From UBA6055 sp965203755 (GTDB lineage Bacteria > Chloroflexota > Anaerolineae > Aggregatilineales > Phototrophicaceae), in the NCBI GenBank assembly GCA_965203755.1, contig OZ241910.1:2666001-2730000 (forward strand): DNA of 64,000 nucleotides, written 5' to 3'. The notes beneath the pieces are model-generated. The model did not search any database. It had not been told where the DNA came from and worked only from the letters and a program-made list of their open reading frames with translations. Within the stretch, counting starts at the first letter, position 1, and every line of letters starts with the position of its first letter. This document shows, in pieces, positions 16,449 through 25,349 of this stretch. The position numbers and the translations under genes were made by a program.

Positions 16449-19106
16449 CTAACTCACATCGCCTGAATCAGCATACCGCGCCGCAATCCGCTCGGCCAAC
16501 AGCCGATGCGCCGGCAGCTTCAGTTCAGGATCTTCCTCATACAGCGTACGGGCTTCGCGCTGCGCCAACTCAACCAGCTGCGGCGCCGTCAATTCAATCA
16601 TCTGCGCCTTATTGTTCCCGCTTTGCCGCCGGCCAAGCAGGTCGCCGGCGCCGCGCAGCTTCCAATCGACTTCCGCCAAATAAAAGCCATCATTGCTTTC
16701 TTCCATCGCCGCCAAACGCCGCTCCGGCACAGTCAGCGCGCGTTCATGTATTTTCCCATCCTGTTTGGCGCGTATTTTGTCGATAGAAATATCGGCGCTG
16801 TCGGGGATCAGGAAGCAGAAAGACCGATGCTCGCCGCGCCCGACCCGCCCGCGGAACTGATGCAGCTGCGCCAGCCCAAAGCGATTGGCGCCGTCAATGA
16901 CCATCACGCTGGCATTCGGCACATCCACCCCGACCTCGGCTACCGAAGTGGCGACCATGACATCATATTCGCCGCGCGCGAAATCAGCCATGACGCGCTC
17001 TTTTTCCAATGGATTCATCTGCCCGTGCAGCAGACAGACGCGGTAACGGAAGAAGACCTGGCTTAACCTTTCATAGGCTTCCACAGCCGAGACCGCTTCG
17101 ATGGATTCGGATTCGTCCACCAGGGGATGGACAAAAAAAGCCTGCCGTCCCTGTTCCAGCTGGGCGATGACAAAGCCATTCAGACGTTCGCGTGCGATTC
17201 GATCAATGATCTTGGTCTGGACAGTCTGACGTCCGGGCGGTTTTTCGTCCATCACGCTTAAATCCAGTTCGGCATAAATCGTCAGCGCCAAGGTGCGCGG
17301 AATTGGCGTCGCCGTCATCACCAGCAAATGTGGATTACCTCCTTTTCCGCGCAGGCTGCCGCGCTGATCGACCCCAAAACGCTGCTGTTCGTCGATGACG
17401 GCCAGAGCCAAATCATGGAAAAGGACGCCTTCTTGAATAAGCGCGTGAGTGCCGATGGCAATGTCTATCGAGCCATCCGCCAAGCCGCGGTAAATCGACT
17501 CGCGTTCCGATGCCGTCAGCGAACTGGTCAGCAGGGCAATGACCGGTAGCTGGTCGGCTTTCATTTTGCCAAAGGTTTCGCTTAATCCGCGGTAGTGCTG
17601 TTCCGCCAGAATGCTCGTCGGCGCCATCAAAGCCGCCTGTTTGCCGTTGGATAATGCCATCGCCATCGCCACAGCCGCGACGGCTGTCTTGCCCGAGCCG
17701 ACATCCCCCTGAATCAAACGGTTCATTGGAATCGCCTGCGATACATCGCGGCGTATGTCCCCGATAGCCTGCTGCTGTGCCCGAGTCAGTTCAAAGGGAA
17801 AGACTTGGCTGATGAAGGATTCAAGGAAGTCGTCGGCAATATCCAGCGCCGGCCCCGGCGCCGACTGCCATTCGCGCCGATTCCTCAACATCGCCAGTTG
17901 CAGCATAAGCAGTTCGTCAAAGGTGATGCGCCGCTTGGCATGGCGCAGGTGATCCCAGCCTTGCGGAAAATGCCTCTGCTGGATTGCCCAGCCCAAATCC
18001 GCCAGTTCGCAGCGGTCTAGCGCCGCGCGCGGGACGGGGTCGGGCAGCCTGTCGGCCCAGTTGTCGATGAGCGTTTTCATGGTCTTGCGGAAGAGGCGCG
18101 GCCGCAGTCCTTTGGTCATCCTGTAGACGGGCACGATGCCGGTGGTGTGCAAATTTTCTGCATCGAGATGTTCCCATTCTGGATTGGCCATCTGCAAGCC
18201 GCGAAAAATGCCAACTTTACCGCTAAGCACAATCTGCTTGCCGGGGCGCAGCTTTCCTGATAGAAAATACTGATTAAAAAAACGAACTGACAATCTGCCG
18301 GAACCATCTTCGACCTCTATAAGCAAGTCTCTGCGCCCGCCGGCTCCAACGGCGACATTGGAGCGCCGCACTGTCGCCATGACCGTCGCGGTTTCGTTTG
18401 GGGACAAGTCTCGAATGCACTTGAGTTCAGTATAATCCTTATGTTCGCGCGGGAAGTTCCACAGCAGATCTTCAACCGTATGCAAATCCATGCCTTCCAG
18501 CAGGCCAGCCAGCTTGCCGCCGATGCCCCCGACCTGCGTCGTCGGCGCTGCCAGTTCCTGATACAAGGCCCGTTCTTCGTCCAGCGACCTCTGTGGGCGC
18601 GGCGGCCGCGGCGGCCGGTCCAGTCTGGGCAAGGATTTGATGTCCAGCTGATAGCTGTCGGGACCGGCGGCATAGTCTTGGTCCCAGGCATCGTTTTCCT
18701 CGATAAATGCTGGTTTCGGCAACGAGGGGCGGCGGTCGGCATGTTTGCGTAGGTTTGCCGGCGGCGCCTGCGGCTGCTCAACCGCTTGTGATTTCATTTT
18801 GTCTTCCCAGACAGGCAGACGTTCCTGATACGCTGGCGGCGGCGGCACGCGATTCATAATCCGATCCAGCAGATACCCGAGTTGGTGAACGCGTTCATCC
18901 TTGGATTCAATCCGGTCATAATGAGTCAGGGAATCGACAATCTCATCAATCAGAATATGATGCGGCGGCCGGCGAGCCTGCTTGCGGGCTTTTGGCGCCC
19001 AAACCTGGCAGTATGCGCTCAAGCCGCCCGCCACAGCGGCGTCCTTGCCGCCTTGGGCGCGTTCAAGTTTTAAGATTTTGACCAGCATTTCCAGTTGAGT
19101 TGGCAT
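16449..19106 (-). CDS. recG: ATP-dependent DNA helicase RecG
   Basis: RecG remodels stalled replication forks and Holliday junctions. The 885-residue protein contains an OB/wedge domain (LIEVEDGSGRLSVRFFNQYF), Walker A GDVGSGKT, DEQQRFG in place of the usual DEQHRFG, MTATPIPRTLALT, and helicase C-terminal motifs ATSVAEVGVDVPNA and QFRGRVGRGE. It is longer than E. coli RecG (693) because of an N-terminal region of about 190 residues that is Pro- and charge-rich. GGAGG precedes the ATG, and the gene starts three bases after the degV stop. Confidence 0.96.
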   Translation of the reverse strand: MPTQLEMLVKILKLERAQGGKDAAVAGGLSAYCQVWAPKARKQARRPPHHILIDEIVDSLTHYDRIESKDERVHQLGYLLDRIMNRVPPPPAYQERLPVWEDKMKSQAVEQPQAPPANLRKHADRRPSLPKPAFIEENDAWDQDYAAGPDSYQLDIKSLPRLDRPPRPPRPQRSLDEERALYQELAAPTTQVGGIGGKLAGLLEGMDLHTVEDLLWNFPREHKDYTELKCIRDLSPNETATVMATVRRSNVAVGAGGRRDLLIEVEDGSGRLSVRFFNQYFLSGKLRPGKQIVLSGKVGIFRGLQMANPEWEHLDAENLHTTGIVPVYRMTKGLRPRLFRKTMKTLIDNWADRLPDPVPRAALDRCELADLGWAIQQRHFPQGWDHLRHAKRRITFDELLMLQLAMLRNRREWQSAPGPALDIADDFLESFISQVFPFELTRAQQQAIGDIRRDVSQAIPMNRLIQGDVGSGKTAVAAVAMAMALSNGKQAALMAPTSILAEQHYRGLSETFGKMKADQLPVIALLTSSLTASERESIYRGLADGSIDIAIGTHALIQEGVLFHDLALAVIDEQQRFGVDQRGSLRGKGGNPHLLVMTATPIPRTLALTIYAELDLSVMDEKPPGRQTVQTKIIDRIARERLNGFVIAQLEQGRQAFFVHPLVDESESIEAVSAVEAYERLSQVFFRYRVCLLHGQMNPLEKERVMADFARGEYDVMVATSVAEVGVDVPNASVMVIDGANRFGLAQLHQFRGRVGRGEHRSFCFLIPDSADISIDKIRAKQDGKIHERALTVPERRLAAMEESNDGFYLAEVDWKLRGAGDLLGRRQSGNNKAQMIELTAPQLVELAQREARTLYEEDPELKLPAHRLLAERIAARYADSGDVS

Positions 19107-19109
19107 ACG

Positions 19110-19970
19110 TTACTGCCTCCAGTTCTTGCTCAAAGTCGCAGCCCCAATCGAACCGGGCCCAATGTGCGCTCCGAGCGTCGGGGTGACTTCAATGATAAGT
19201 GTATTTGCCGGCGCCAGGTCGCTGATGGAGTCCAGAAACTTTTCGGCGCCAGACCGATTGGCGGTGTGCAGAATAGCAAGCCGATCCAGCGGCGCCTGCC
19301 CGCGTATCAGCGCCCGCAGCCGCGCTTTGGACCGCGACCAGGTTCGCTGCCGCGCCACTAGGCTGATATCGCCATCGCGCACGCTGACAATCGGCTTGAT
19401 CTTGAGCAGGCTGCCGACATTCGCCACCAGGCCGCTGACGCGGCCGCTCCGTTTGAGATATTCCAAGGTATCAATTATGGCATAGACTCGCGTATGCTGG
19501 CGAACCTGCTCAATAACGCCAAGAATATCATGGATATCCTCATTTTGCCGGGCAAATTCAGCCGCCGCCCAAACCTGTAGACCGATGCCAAAGGTAAGCT
19601 GCAAACTGTCTACCAGGGTGATTTTGTGTTTGGCGGCCGCTTCGGCGCCAAGCCGCATCGCGTTGAGGACTCCGCTTAGCTTTTGCGGCACATGGATCGA
19701 AATGATGTGGTCGGCGCCGCCGGCCAATATCGAACGATAAAAACGCGCGGCATCGCCCGGCGACGGGGCGGCCGTGGTCGGTTGAGTCCGAAACGAGGGA
19801 AGCCGCTCGTAGAAGTCCTGACGGACGAGGGACTTCCCATCGTCGGGTATGCTCTTGCCATCGATGCTGACATAGGTCGGGATGATGCGGATACCGAGTT
19901 CGGACGCGATTTGCGGCGGCAGGTCACATACACTGTCGGCTGTGATTCGGATGCGTTTAGAAGTCATCAT
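19110..19970 (-). CDS. DegV/FakB family fatty-acid-binding protein (copy 1)
   Basis: A 286-residue DegV protein: ITADSVCDLP at the N-terminus, IPTYVSIDGKSI, TAAPSPGDAARFY and ISIHVPQKLSGVLNA are family hallmarks. These proteins bind a fatty acid and present it to FakA for phosphorylation. Its start lies 14 bases inside the end of the next upstream degV gene, with GGAGG six bases before the ATG, so the two are translationally coupled. Adjacent fakA supports the fatty-acid kinase role. Confidence 0.92.
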   Translation of the reverse strand: MMTSKRIRITADSVCDLPPQIASELGIRIIPTYVSIDGKSIPDDGKSLVRQDFYERLPSFRTQPTTAAPSPGDAARFYRSILAGGADHIISIHVPQKLSGVLNAMRLGAEAAAKHKITLVDSLQLTFGIGLQVWAAAEFARQNEDIHDILGVIEQVRQHTRVYAIIDTLEYLKRSGRVSGLVANVGSLLKIKPIVSVRDGDISLVARQRTWSRSKARLRALIRGQAPLDRLAILHTANRSGAEKFLDSISDLAPANTLIIEVTPTLGAHIGPGSIGAATLSKNWRQ

Positions 19971-20832
19971 CCATATCCTCCGCCGCTTTTTCGAGCACGG
20001 CGACGCCGGTCACCGCGGGCCCCAAATAAGCCGTCATAGCCGCGCTGGGCATCGTGAAAGGAAAATGCTGCCCCGGAAATTCTAACGCGAGTCGATCTTG
20101 CAGCAGCCGGGTGTCGTCACTCATCGCCTTGCCATGCTGCAAAATCACAGCGTCGTCGAAAGCGGTGAATTCAGCCAGAAATTCGACCAGCCGTTCGACG
20201 GCTTGGATTCGCGTTTGCACTTTTCCGATGACAATGAACTTGCCTTCTTCCAAACTGACAAAGGGTTTGATCCCCAATCGGCTGCTTAGGACCGCGTGCG
20301 AGGGAGTCATAATGCTGTTGAACCGCAGCCAGTCGGTCTGACCGACGCAGTAGATCGAGTAGATTCGTTTCACGGCGCCGCGCACCGTCTGGATGACGGT
20401 TTCTGCGGTCGCTTCTTCCTGGACTGCGCGGGCGGCGGCTCGAATAAGCATACCTTGGCCGGCGCATAAGCTCTGGGAATCCACGACCGCGATATCGCAT
20501 GAGCCAGCCACCTGCTGGGCCGCCAAACGACCATGCCGCCAGCTGTCCGACAGTTCGCGGGAAGGATGAATCGAAATCACAAGGTCATAATGATAAGACA
20601 GGCGGGCAAACACTTGGGCAAAGTCATTGATAGAGGGCGGGATAATTTTGGGCGGTGTTTGCTGGCGTGAAATAAGCTGGAATGCCGCCTCTGTCCCAAG
20701 ATCGACGCCTTCGCTGTATCCCTGCCCGTCAATTTCGATTTGATTTGGCAGCATGGTGACAGGATAATGTTTGATGAGGCGCGGGTTGGAAAATCGGGCG
20801 CCGCTGTCAGTCACAATACGGATTTTAGGCAT
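19957..20832 (-). CDS. DegV/FakB family fatty-acid-binding protein (copy 2)
   Basis: A second, divergent DegV protein of 291 residues (IRIVTDSGARFSNPRLI, IEIDGQGYSEGVDLG, PPKIIPPSINDF, ISIHPSRELSDSW). Its ATG overlaps the fakA stop codon (TAATG). Two FakB-like proteins with one FakA usually differ in preference for saturated versus unsaturated fatty acids; which is which cannot be told from sequence alone. Confidence 0.9.
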   Translation of the reverse strand: MPKIRIVTDSGARFSNPRLIKHYPVTMLPNQIEIDGQGYSEGVDLGTEAAFQLISRQQTPPKIIPPSINDFAQVFARLSYHYDLVISIHPSRELSDSWRHGRLAAQQVAGSCDIAVVDSQSLCAGQGMLIRAAARAVQEEATAETVIQTVRGAVKRIYSIYCVGQTDWLRFNSIMTPSHAVLSSRLGIKPFVSLEEGKFIVIGKVQTRIQAVERLVEFLAEFTAFDDAVILQHGKAMSDDTRLLQDRLALEFPGQHFPFTMPSAAMTAYLGPAVTGVAVLEKAAEDMDDDF

Positions 20833-22439
20833 TATTCAACGCTAATCAAATAGGGATGCGAAGTTTGCCCGCCATAGACGGCTTCAAATTCTAATCCTTT
20901 TATCGCATTTGATAAATGTTCAATCAACTGGCTGGCATTGGATTCAGATATGTGTTCGCCATAATAGACGGTTGCCAGTTCCCGATTTTCTATGTCCAAA
21001 TGGCTGAAAATATCCCGCAGCGCGCCTTCAATGGCGGGCGCGGCAGCCCATATCTCGCCGTCTACCCGCCCGATATACTCTCCCGGTCGCCCCCGAAGTT
21101 CGGTTGAGTGCGCGGCGGCTGTGATTTCAATCGAGCGAACCATATCGCCGCCGGCGCTCATCCGGGCGGTCACCGCGTCCAAATCAACATCATCGCCGTC
21201 TCCATAAGCCATCATCGCGCTGATGCCCTGCAAGACGGTTTTTGTCGGCACCACGCGGACTTCCCGGTCAGGGACAAGCTGCGCAGCCTGCTGGGCGACT
21301 GTCATCAGACTGGGGCGGTTGGGCAGGATAATCACCTGCTCGGCTGGCAGCCCCTCAATGACCTTGAGGAAATCCGCCGCGGCGATATTCATGCTTTGCC
21401 CGCCTTCAATCACCCAAGCGCAGTTCAAGTCTTTGAAAATGGCTTGTATGCCATCGCCGGCCGCCACGCTAATCACAGCGGGCTTCGGCATCGGCGCCGA
21501 CTGACGTTTTTGAACATATTCCTGATATTGCCTTTGCATGTTTTCGACGACGATGTCATCCAGTTCGGCACTGGTCTGGATGGCATAGCTGAATGGAATC
21601 GCCGGATTGTCCACATGGATGTGGACTTTGATGGTGGATTCATTTCCGACCACCACCACCGACCAGCCCAGCTGCTCGAAATCCTGACGAATGGCGGCGA
21701 CGTCCATGTCTTGACCCAGCATTAGGAACTGCACATCATAACCATAATGCTCGCGATGCTCCGGTACGGACACGGTTTCCCGATGGTCGTTCACGGCCGG
21801 CTGGCGGCTGTGAGGCGCTTGATTATCAGCCAGGCTCTTTGTCATCCCCTGCAAAAACAGGAACAGGCCCATGCCGCCGGAATCAACGGTGTCGGCTTGT
21901 TTCAGGATTGGCAGCAGATTGGGCGTGTTATGAAGCGACTGCTCGGCGGCCGCGGTCAGGACATCCAGCATGTCATAGAGGGTCATGTCCGGCGCCGCGC
22001 CGCGCTGCAATGCTTCGGCCGCTTCGCGCGCCACCGTCAGTATCGTCCCTTCAACTGGCTCTCCGACCGACTGATAAGCCAGCTTGACCGCCATCTGAAA
22101 GCCGGCCAGCCAATGCTGCGGCGTCAAGGCCGGCGCCTGGTTTAAGCCGCCGGCAAACCCCTTGAGCAGCTGGGACAGGATAATGCCGCTGTTGCCGCGC
22201 GCGCCCATCAAAGCGCCATAGGCAAACTGGTCGGCAATGTAAGCGGCATCCTGGCTGCTGACCGCTTCGATTTCTCGGTATGCCCGTTGGAGCGTGTGGC
22301 GCATATTGATGCCGGTGTCTCCATCGGGCACCGGAAACACATTGATGCGATTGATGGCATCCACATTTTGCGAAACGCGAACCAGCCCGGCATGAAACAG
22401 CCGCTTGAGTTCCTGCCCGTCGATTGCCTGCGCCGCCAT
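20832..22439 (-). CDS. fakA: DAK2-domain fatty acid kinase subunit (FakA/YloV)
   Basis: The 535-residue protein has the DAK2 ATP-binding motifs PVPDGDTG (36-43) and GARGNSG (79-85), a middle region and a C-terminal DegV-like domain (IILPNRPSLMTVAQQAAQLV). FakA phosphorylates fatty acids held by FakB for entry into phospholipid synthesis. The ATG at 22439 is preceded by GGAGAGGA. Its immediate coupling to two degV genes makes the fatty-acid kinase assignment stronger than the alternative dihydroxyacetone kinase-like reading. Confidence 0.93.
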   Translation of the reverse strand: MAAQAIDGQELKRLFHAGLVRVSQNVDAINRINVFPVPDGDTGINMRHTLQRAYREIEAVSSQDAAYIADQFAYGALMGARGNSGIILSQLLKGFAGGLNQAPALTPQHWLAGFQMAVKLAYQSVGEPVEGTILTVAREAAEALQRGAAPDMTLYDMLDVLTAAAEQSLHNTPNLLPILKQADTVDSGGMGLFLFLQGMTKSLADNQAPHSRQPAVNDHRETVSVPEHREHYGYDVQFLMLGQDMDVAAIRQDFEQLGWSVVVVGNESTIKVHIHVDNPAIPFSYAIQTSAELDDIVVENMQRQYQEYVQKRQSAPMPKPAVISVAAGDGIQAIFKDLNCAWVIEGGQSMNIAAADFLKVIEGLPAEQVIILPNRPSLMTVAQQAAQLVPDREVRVVPTKTVLQGISAMMAYGDGDDVDLDAVTARMSAGGDMVRSIEITAAAHSTELRGRPGEYIGRVDGEIWAAAPAIEGALRDIFSHLDIENRELATVYYGEHISESNASQLIEHLSNAIKGLEFEAVYGGQTSHPYLISVE

Positions 22440-22456
22440 GCCGAATTGTCCTCTCC

Positions 22457-23143
22457 TTACTGCTGCTGATCGCTGTTCAGCGCAGACTGCCGCAGGGCGT
22501 TCATGCCGGCTGCGATTCCGTCCCTGTGTCCAAAGATGCATGAGCCGGCGATCATCACATTGGCGCCGGCGTTCAGCGCCATCGAAATGGTTTCGCTGTT
22601 GATGCCGCCGTCCACCTCAATATCAATGTTTCGCTGCTGTTTCGCGGTCATCTCCCGCAGGGTCTTTATTTTGGATGCCATGCTTTGGATAAAGCTCTGC
22701 CCGCCGAAGCCAGGGTTGACGGTCATCACATTGATGAGGTCAGCCATGTCGATGATTTCTGCCAGGGCCGCCGCCGGCGTGTGCGGGTTGAGCGCAACGC
22801 CCGCCTGGCAGCCGGCATCCTTGATTTGTCCGAGCGCCCGATGCAAATGCGGGCAGGCTTCAATATGCACCGTGATTGAATCGGCGCCGCTGTCGGCAAA
22901 ACGCTGAATAAAACGTTCCGGTTCGATAATCATCAGATGAACATCAAGCGGGATGGCCGCCACTCGTTTGACGGCGGCGGCAACCAGCGGCCCCATGGTG
23001 ATATTCGGCACAAAGCGACCATCCATCACGTCAATGTGAATCAAATCGGCGCCGGCCGCCTGCGCTTCCATGACCTGCTCGCCAAGCCGAGCGAAATCCG
23101 CCGCCAGGATGGATGGCGCGATTTTGATGTTCCCGTCATACAT
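22457..23143 (-). CDS. rpe: Ribulose-phosphate 3-epimerase
   Basis: A 228-residue TIM-barrel enzyme interconverting ribulose 5-phosphate and xylulose 5-phosphate. Hallmarks are KIAPSILAADFARLG, HIDVMDGRFVPNITMG, LDVHLMI, NVMTVNPGFGGQSFI and IEVDGGINSETI, covering the metal ligands and catalytic Asp residues. It starts at an ATG with AGGAA upstream and precedes fakA by 17 bases. Confidence 0.97.
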   Translation of the reverse strand: MYDGNIKIAPSILAADFARLGEQVMEAQAAGADLIHIDVMDGRFVPNITMGPLVAAAVKRVAAIPLDVHLMIIEPERFIQRFADSGADSITVHIEACPHLHRALGQIKDAGCQAGVALNPHTPAAALAEIIDMADLINVMTVNPGFGGQSFIQSMASKIKTLREMTAKQQRNIDIEVDGGINSETISMALNAGANVMIAGSCIFGHRDGIAAGMNALRQSALNSDQQQ

Positions 23144-23163
23144 GACCGTTCCTCTGCCTTAGC

Positions 23164-24210
23164 CTAAACGCGCATCGGGTCTTTGCCAATGACGGCTGTC
23201 CTTAGCTGACCGCAGCCGGCGTCGATGTCAAGCCCGCGGCGCACCCGCACGGCGCTGTTGACCGCATAATGGTTCAAGATATTCATAAACTTGTCGATCT
23301 TTGCCGAGTCTGCCGGCCGGCCGCCATAGCCGCCGGTGGGATTCAAGGGGATGATATTGACATGGCATAACAGCCCGGCTAACAGACGTCCCAGCCGGTG
23401 CGCCTCGTCGGCGGTATCATTTTGCCCGGCGATGGCCGCCCACTCAAAGGTAATCCGGCGATTGGTTTTGGCTGTGTAATAACGGCAGGCGGCCATCAAT
23501 TCTTCGATAGGCCAGCGCTGATTGACGGGCATCAATGCCGAGCGCTCCTCGTTGTCGGCTTTGTGCAGACTGACGGCTAACTGGACTTGCAGCCCCTCAT
23601 TGGCAAAGCGGCGAATTTGCGGCGCCAATCCCACAGTGCTTATCGTAATATGTCGAGCGCCGATGCCCAGCCGATGGATAAAACGGCGCACGGCTTCCAG
23701 GCAGGCGTCATAGTTGTGAAAGGGTTCGCCCATGCCCATGAGTACAATGTTGCTTAGCCGGTCGCCCCTGGCCGCCAGCTCGCGGGCGAAGATCATCGCC
23801 TGCGTAAAAATTTCGCCGGCTGTTAAATGGCGCGCGAAGCCCATCTGCCCGCTGGCGCAGAACACGCAAGCCATAGCGCAGCCGGCCTGTGATGAAACGC
23901 AGGCGGTCTGGCGGCCGTCTTTATAGGGCATCAGCACCGATTCGACAAGCTGCCCGTCGGCGAGTTGATACAGCCGTTTCTGTGTGCCGTCGCCGCTGTT
24001 CTGTTCGGCGACGGCCCGCAGGCCGCCAAGCGCGGCTTTTTCATTCAGCCGGGCAATCAATGGCTTGGGCAGGCTGGTCATCGCCTCGAAGCTATCGACC
24101 CGCTTGCCATACATCCACTGCCAAATCTGCCGGGCGCGAAATTTCTTCTCACCGAGACCGACTGCGAATTCGGTCAATTCATCCAGGTTCAAATCGTAAA
24201 GGCTAAGCAT
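23164..24210 (-). CDS. rlmN: Dual-specificity 23S rRNA/tRNA adenine-C2 methyltransferase RlmN
   Basis: A radical SAM methyltransferase acting on A2503 of 23S rRNA and A37 of some tRNAs. The 348-residue product carries the 4Fe-4S cluster motif CAMACVFC (Cys 111, 115, 118), the SAM-site GMGEPFHNYDA, and the C-terminal mechanistic Cys in DIDAGCGQLR. Length matches the family. A GAGGAT site precedes the ATG. Confidence 0.97.
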   Translation of the reverse strand: MLSLYDLNLDELTEFAVGLGEKKFRARQIWQWMYGKRVDSFEAMTSLPKPLIARLNEKAALGGLRAVAEQNSGDGTQKRLYQLADGQLVESVLMPYKDGRQTACVSSQAGCAMACVFCASGQMGFARHLTAGEIFTQAMIFARELAARGDRLSNIVLMGMGEPFHNYDACLEAVRRFIHRLGIGARHITISTVGLAPQIRRFANEGLQVQLAVSLHKADNEERSALMPVNQRWPIEELMAACRYYTAKTNRRITFEWAAIAGQNDTADEAHRLGRLLAGLLCHVNIIPLNPTGGYGGRPADSAKIDKFMNILNHYAVNSAVRVRRGLDIDAGCGQLRTAVIGKDPMRV

Positions 24211-24236
24211 GAATCCTCATTCGCGGCTGAACATTT

Positions 24237-25220
24237 TCACAAAGCCAGACCGGCGCTTATCGGCAGGGCGGACACAGCGAAGGGAACAAAATTATAGATG
24301 CTGTGGGCGATGATGGATGCCGTCGCGCTTACATGACGCCGAAGCAGTCCGAAGCCGAGTGACACGATGAATAATATCAGCATCCCCGGCGTAAAGGCAT
24401 ATTGGATATGCAGCCATGTAAAGAAGAGCGACGAAAGCGCCAAGCCAAAAACCGGCTGAAGCGCGCCCCGAAACAGCATCTCCTCACTCACAGCGGTCAG
24501 CAGGGCAAACAAGGCCGCCAAAATAAGGGAACTGTTATAGGAATCGAAGAGCTGCCGCGCGGCGGCGGTCTGCTGTTCCAGCGCGGCCGGCGCGGCCAGG
24601 CTCGTCCATGCCGATACGGCCGCCCATACGATGACATGCAGCGCGGCGGCCGCAGCGATGCCGGCCGCCCAATCACGCCGATTCGGAAATCGAAGACCAA
24701 GCCGCCGAACAGCCCGACGCCAATCCCGGCGAACCAGCCATCCGACGCCCAAGAGCGCGGCGGTCGCATAAATCACAGCGCTCATCGCCAGATTCACCAG
24801 CGCGGCGGCCGGATTGGCATAAGCGAAGTTCGCCGCCCCAGCCGCGGCCAGCGGCCGCATGACCGCCACCGCCTGAAAGATCATCAGGTTCACAGCCAGG
24901 CGATGGACATGGTGATGCTGATTAAATCTTGGCCGCTCATAAAAACCGAGGCGAGCGATGATGCGGTCAATCCATCCCCAAGGCTTGTTTGAAGCGGACA
25001 GGCCGAGGATCAGCGCCGTCGAAAACCCGGCGGCCAAGATGAAACCAATCGCCGATGTTCCGGTTTGGGCCGCCAGCGCGGCGGCCCAAAGGGCCATCAC
25101 CCCCGCCAAGCCATAACACAGGGCGGTTGAGAGCGGCTGCCGCTGCCCGCGCATTTGCTCGACATTGGCGAGAACGATCATGAGGCTGGCGCCGACCCAT
25201 CCGGCGGCAAACGTTAGCAT
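24237..25220 (-). CDS. CPBP family intramembrane metalloprotease
   Basis: A 327-residue membrane protein with about eight hydrophobic segments. The C-terminal half has the CPBP motifs in order: EEMLFRG, a His in FTWLHIQYAF and IIAHSIYN. These are the Glu and His residues of the Rce1-like active site, all present here. Substrate unknown. It is the first gene of the ten-gene leftward string, after the promoter at 25249-25277. Confidence 0.88.
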   Translation of the reverse strand: MLTFAAGWVGASLMIVLANVEQMRGQRQPLSTALCYGLAGVMALWAAALAAQTGTSAIGFILAAGFSTALILGLSASNKPWGWIDRIIARLGFYERPRFNQHHHVHRLAVNLMIFQAVAVMRPLAAAGAANFAYANPAAALVNLAMSAVIYATAALLGVGWLVRRDWRRAVRRLGLRFPNRRDWAAGIAAAAALHVIVWAAVSAWTSLAAPAALEQQTAAARQLFDSYNSSLILAALFALLTAVSEEMLFRGALQPVFGLALSSLFFTWLHIQYAFTPGMLILFIVSLGFGLLRRHVSATASIIAHSIYNFVPFAVSALPISAGLAL

Positions 25221-25248
25221 CGGGCTTTTCCCAAATGTGATTCACAGA

Positions 25249-25277
25249 AGTATAATCAAGAATATGGGCCGCCTCAA
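25249..25277 (-). promoter_or_regulatory. Promoter for the CPBP-rlmN-...-comEC string
   Basis: On the minus strand TTGAGG (25272-25277) and TATACT (25249-25254) lie 17 bases apart, about 30 bases before the ATG at 25220. Confidence 0.6.
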
Positions 25278-25349
25278 CATCCAGGCGGCGATCCTATAAT
25301 CCCGGCATGGTTTTACAATTAGGGCATCACAAAGAGGTTCGCCAGCGTC

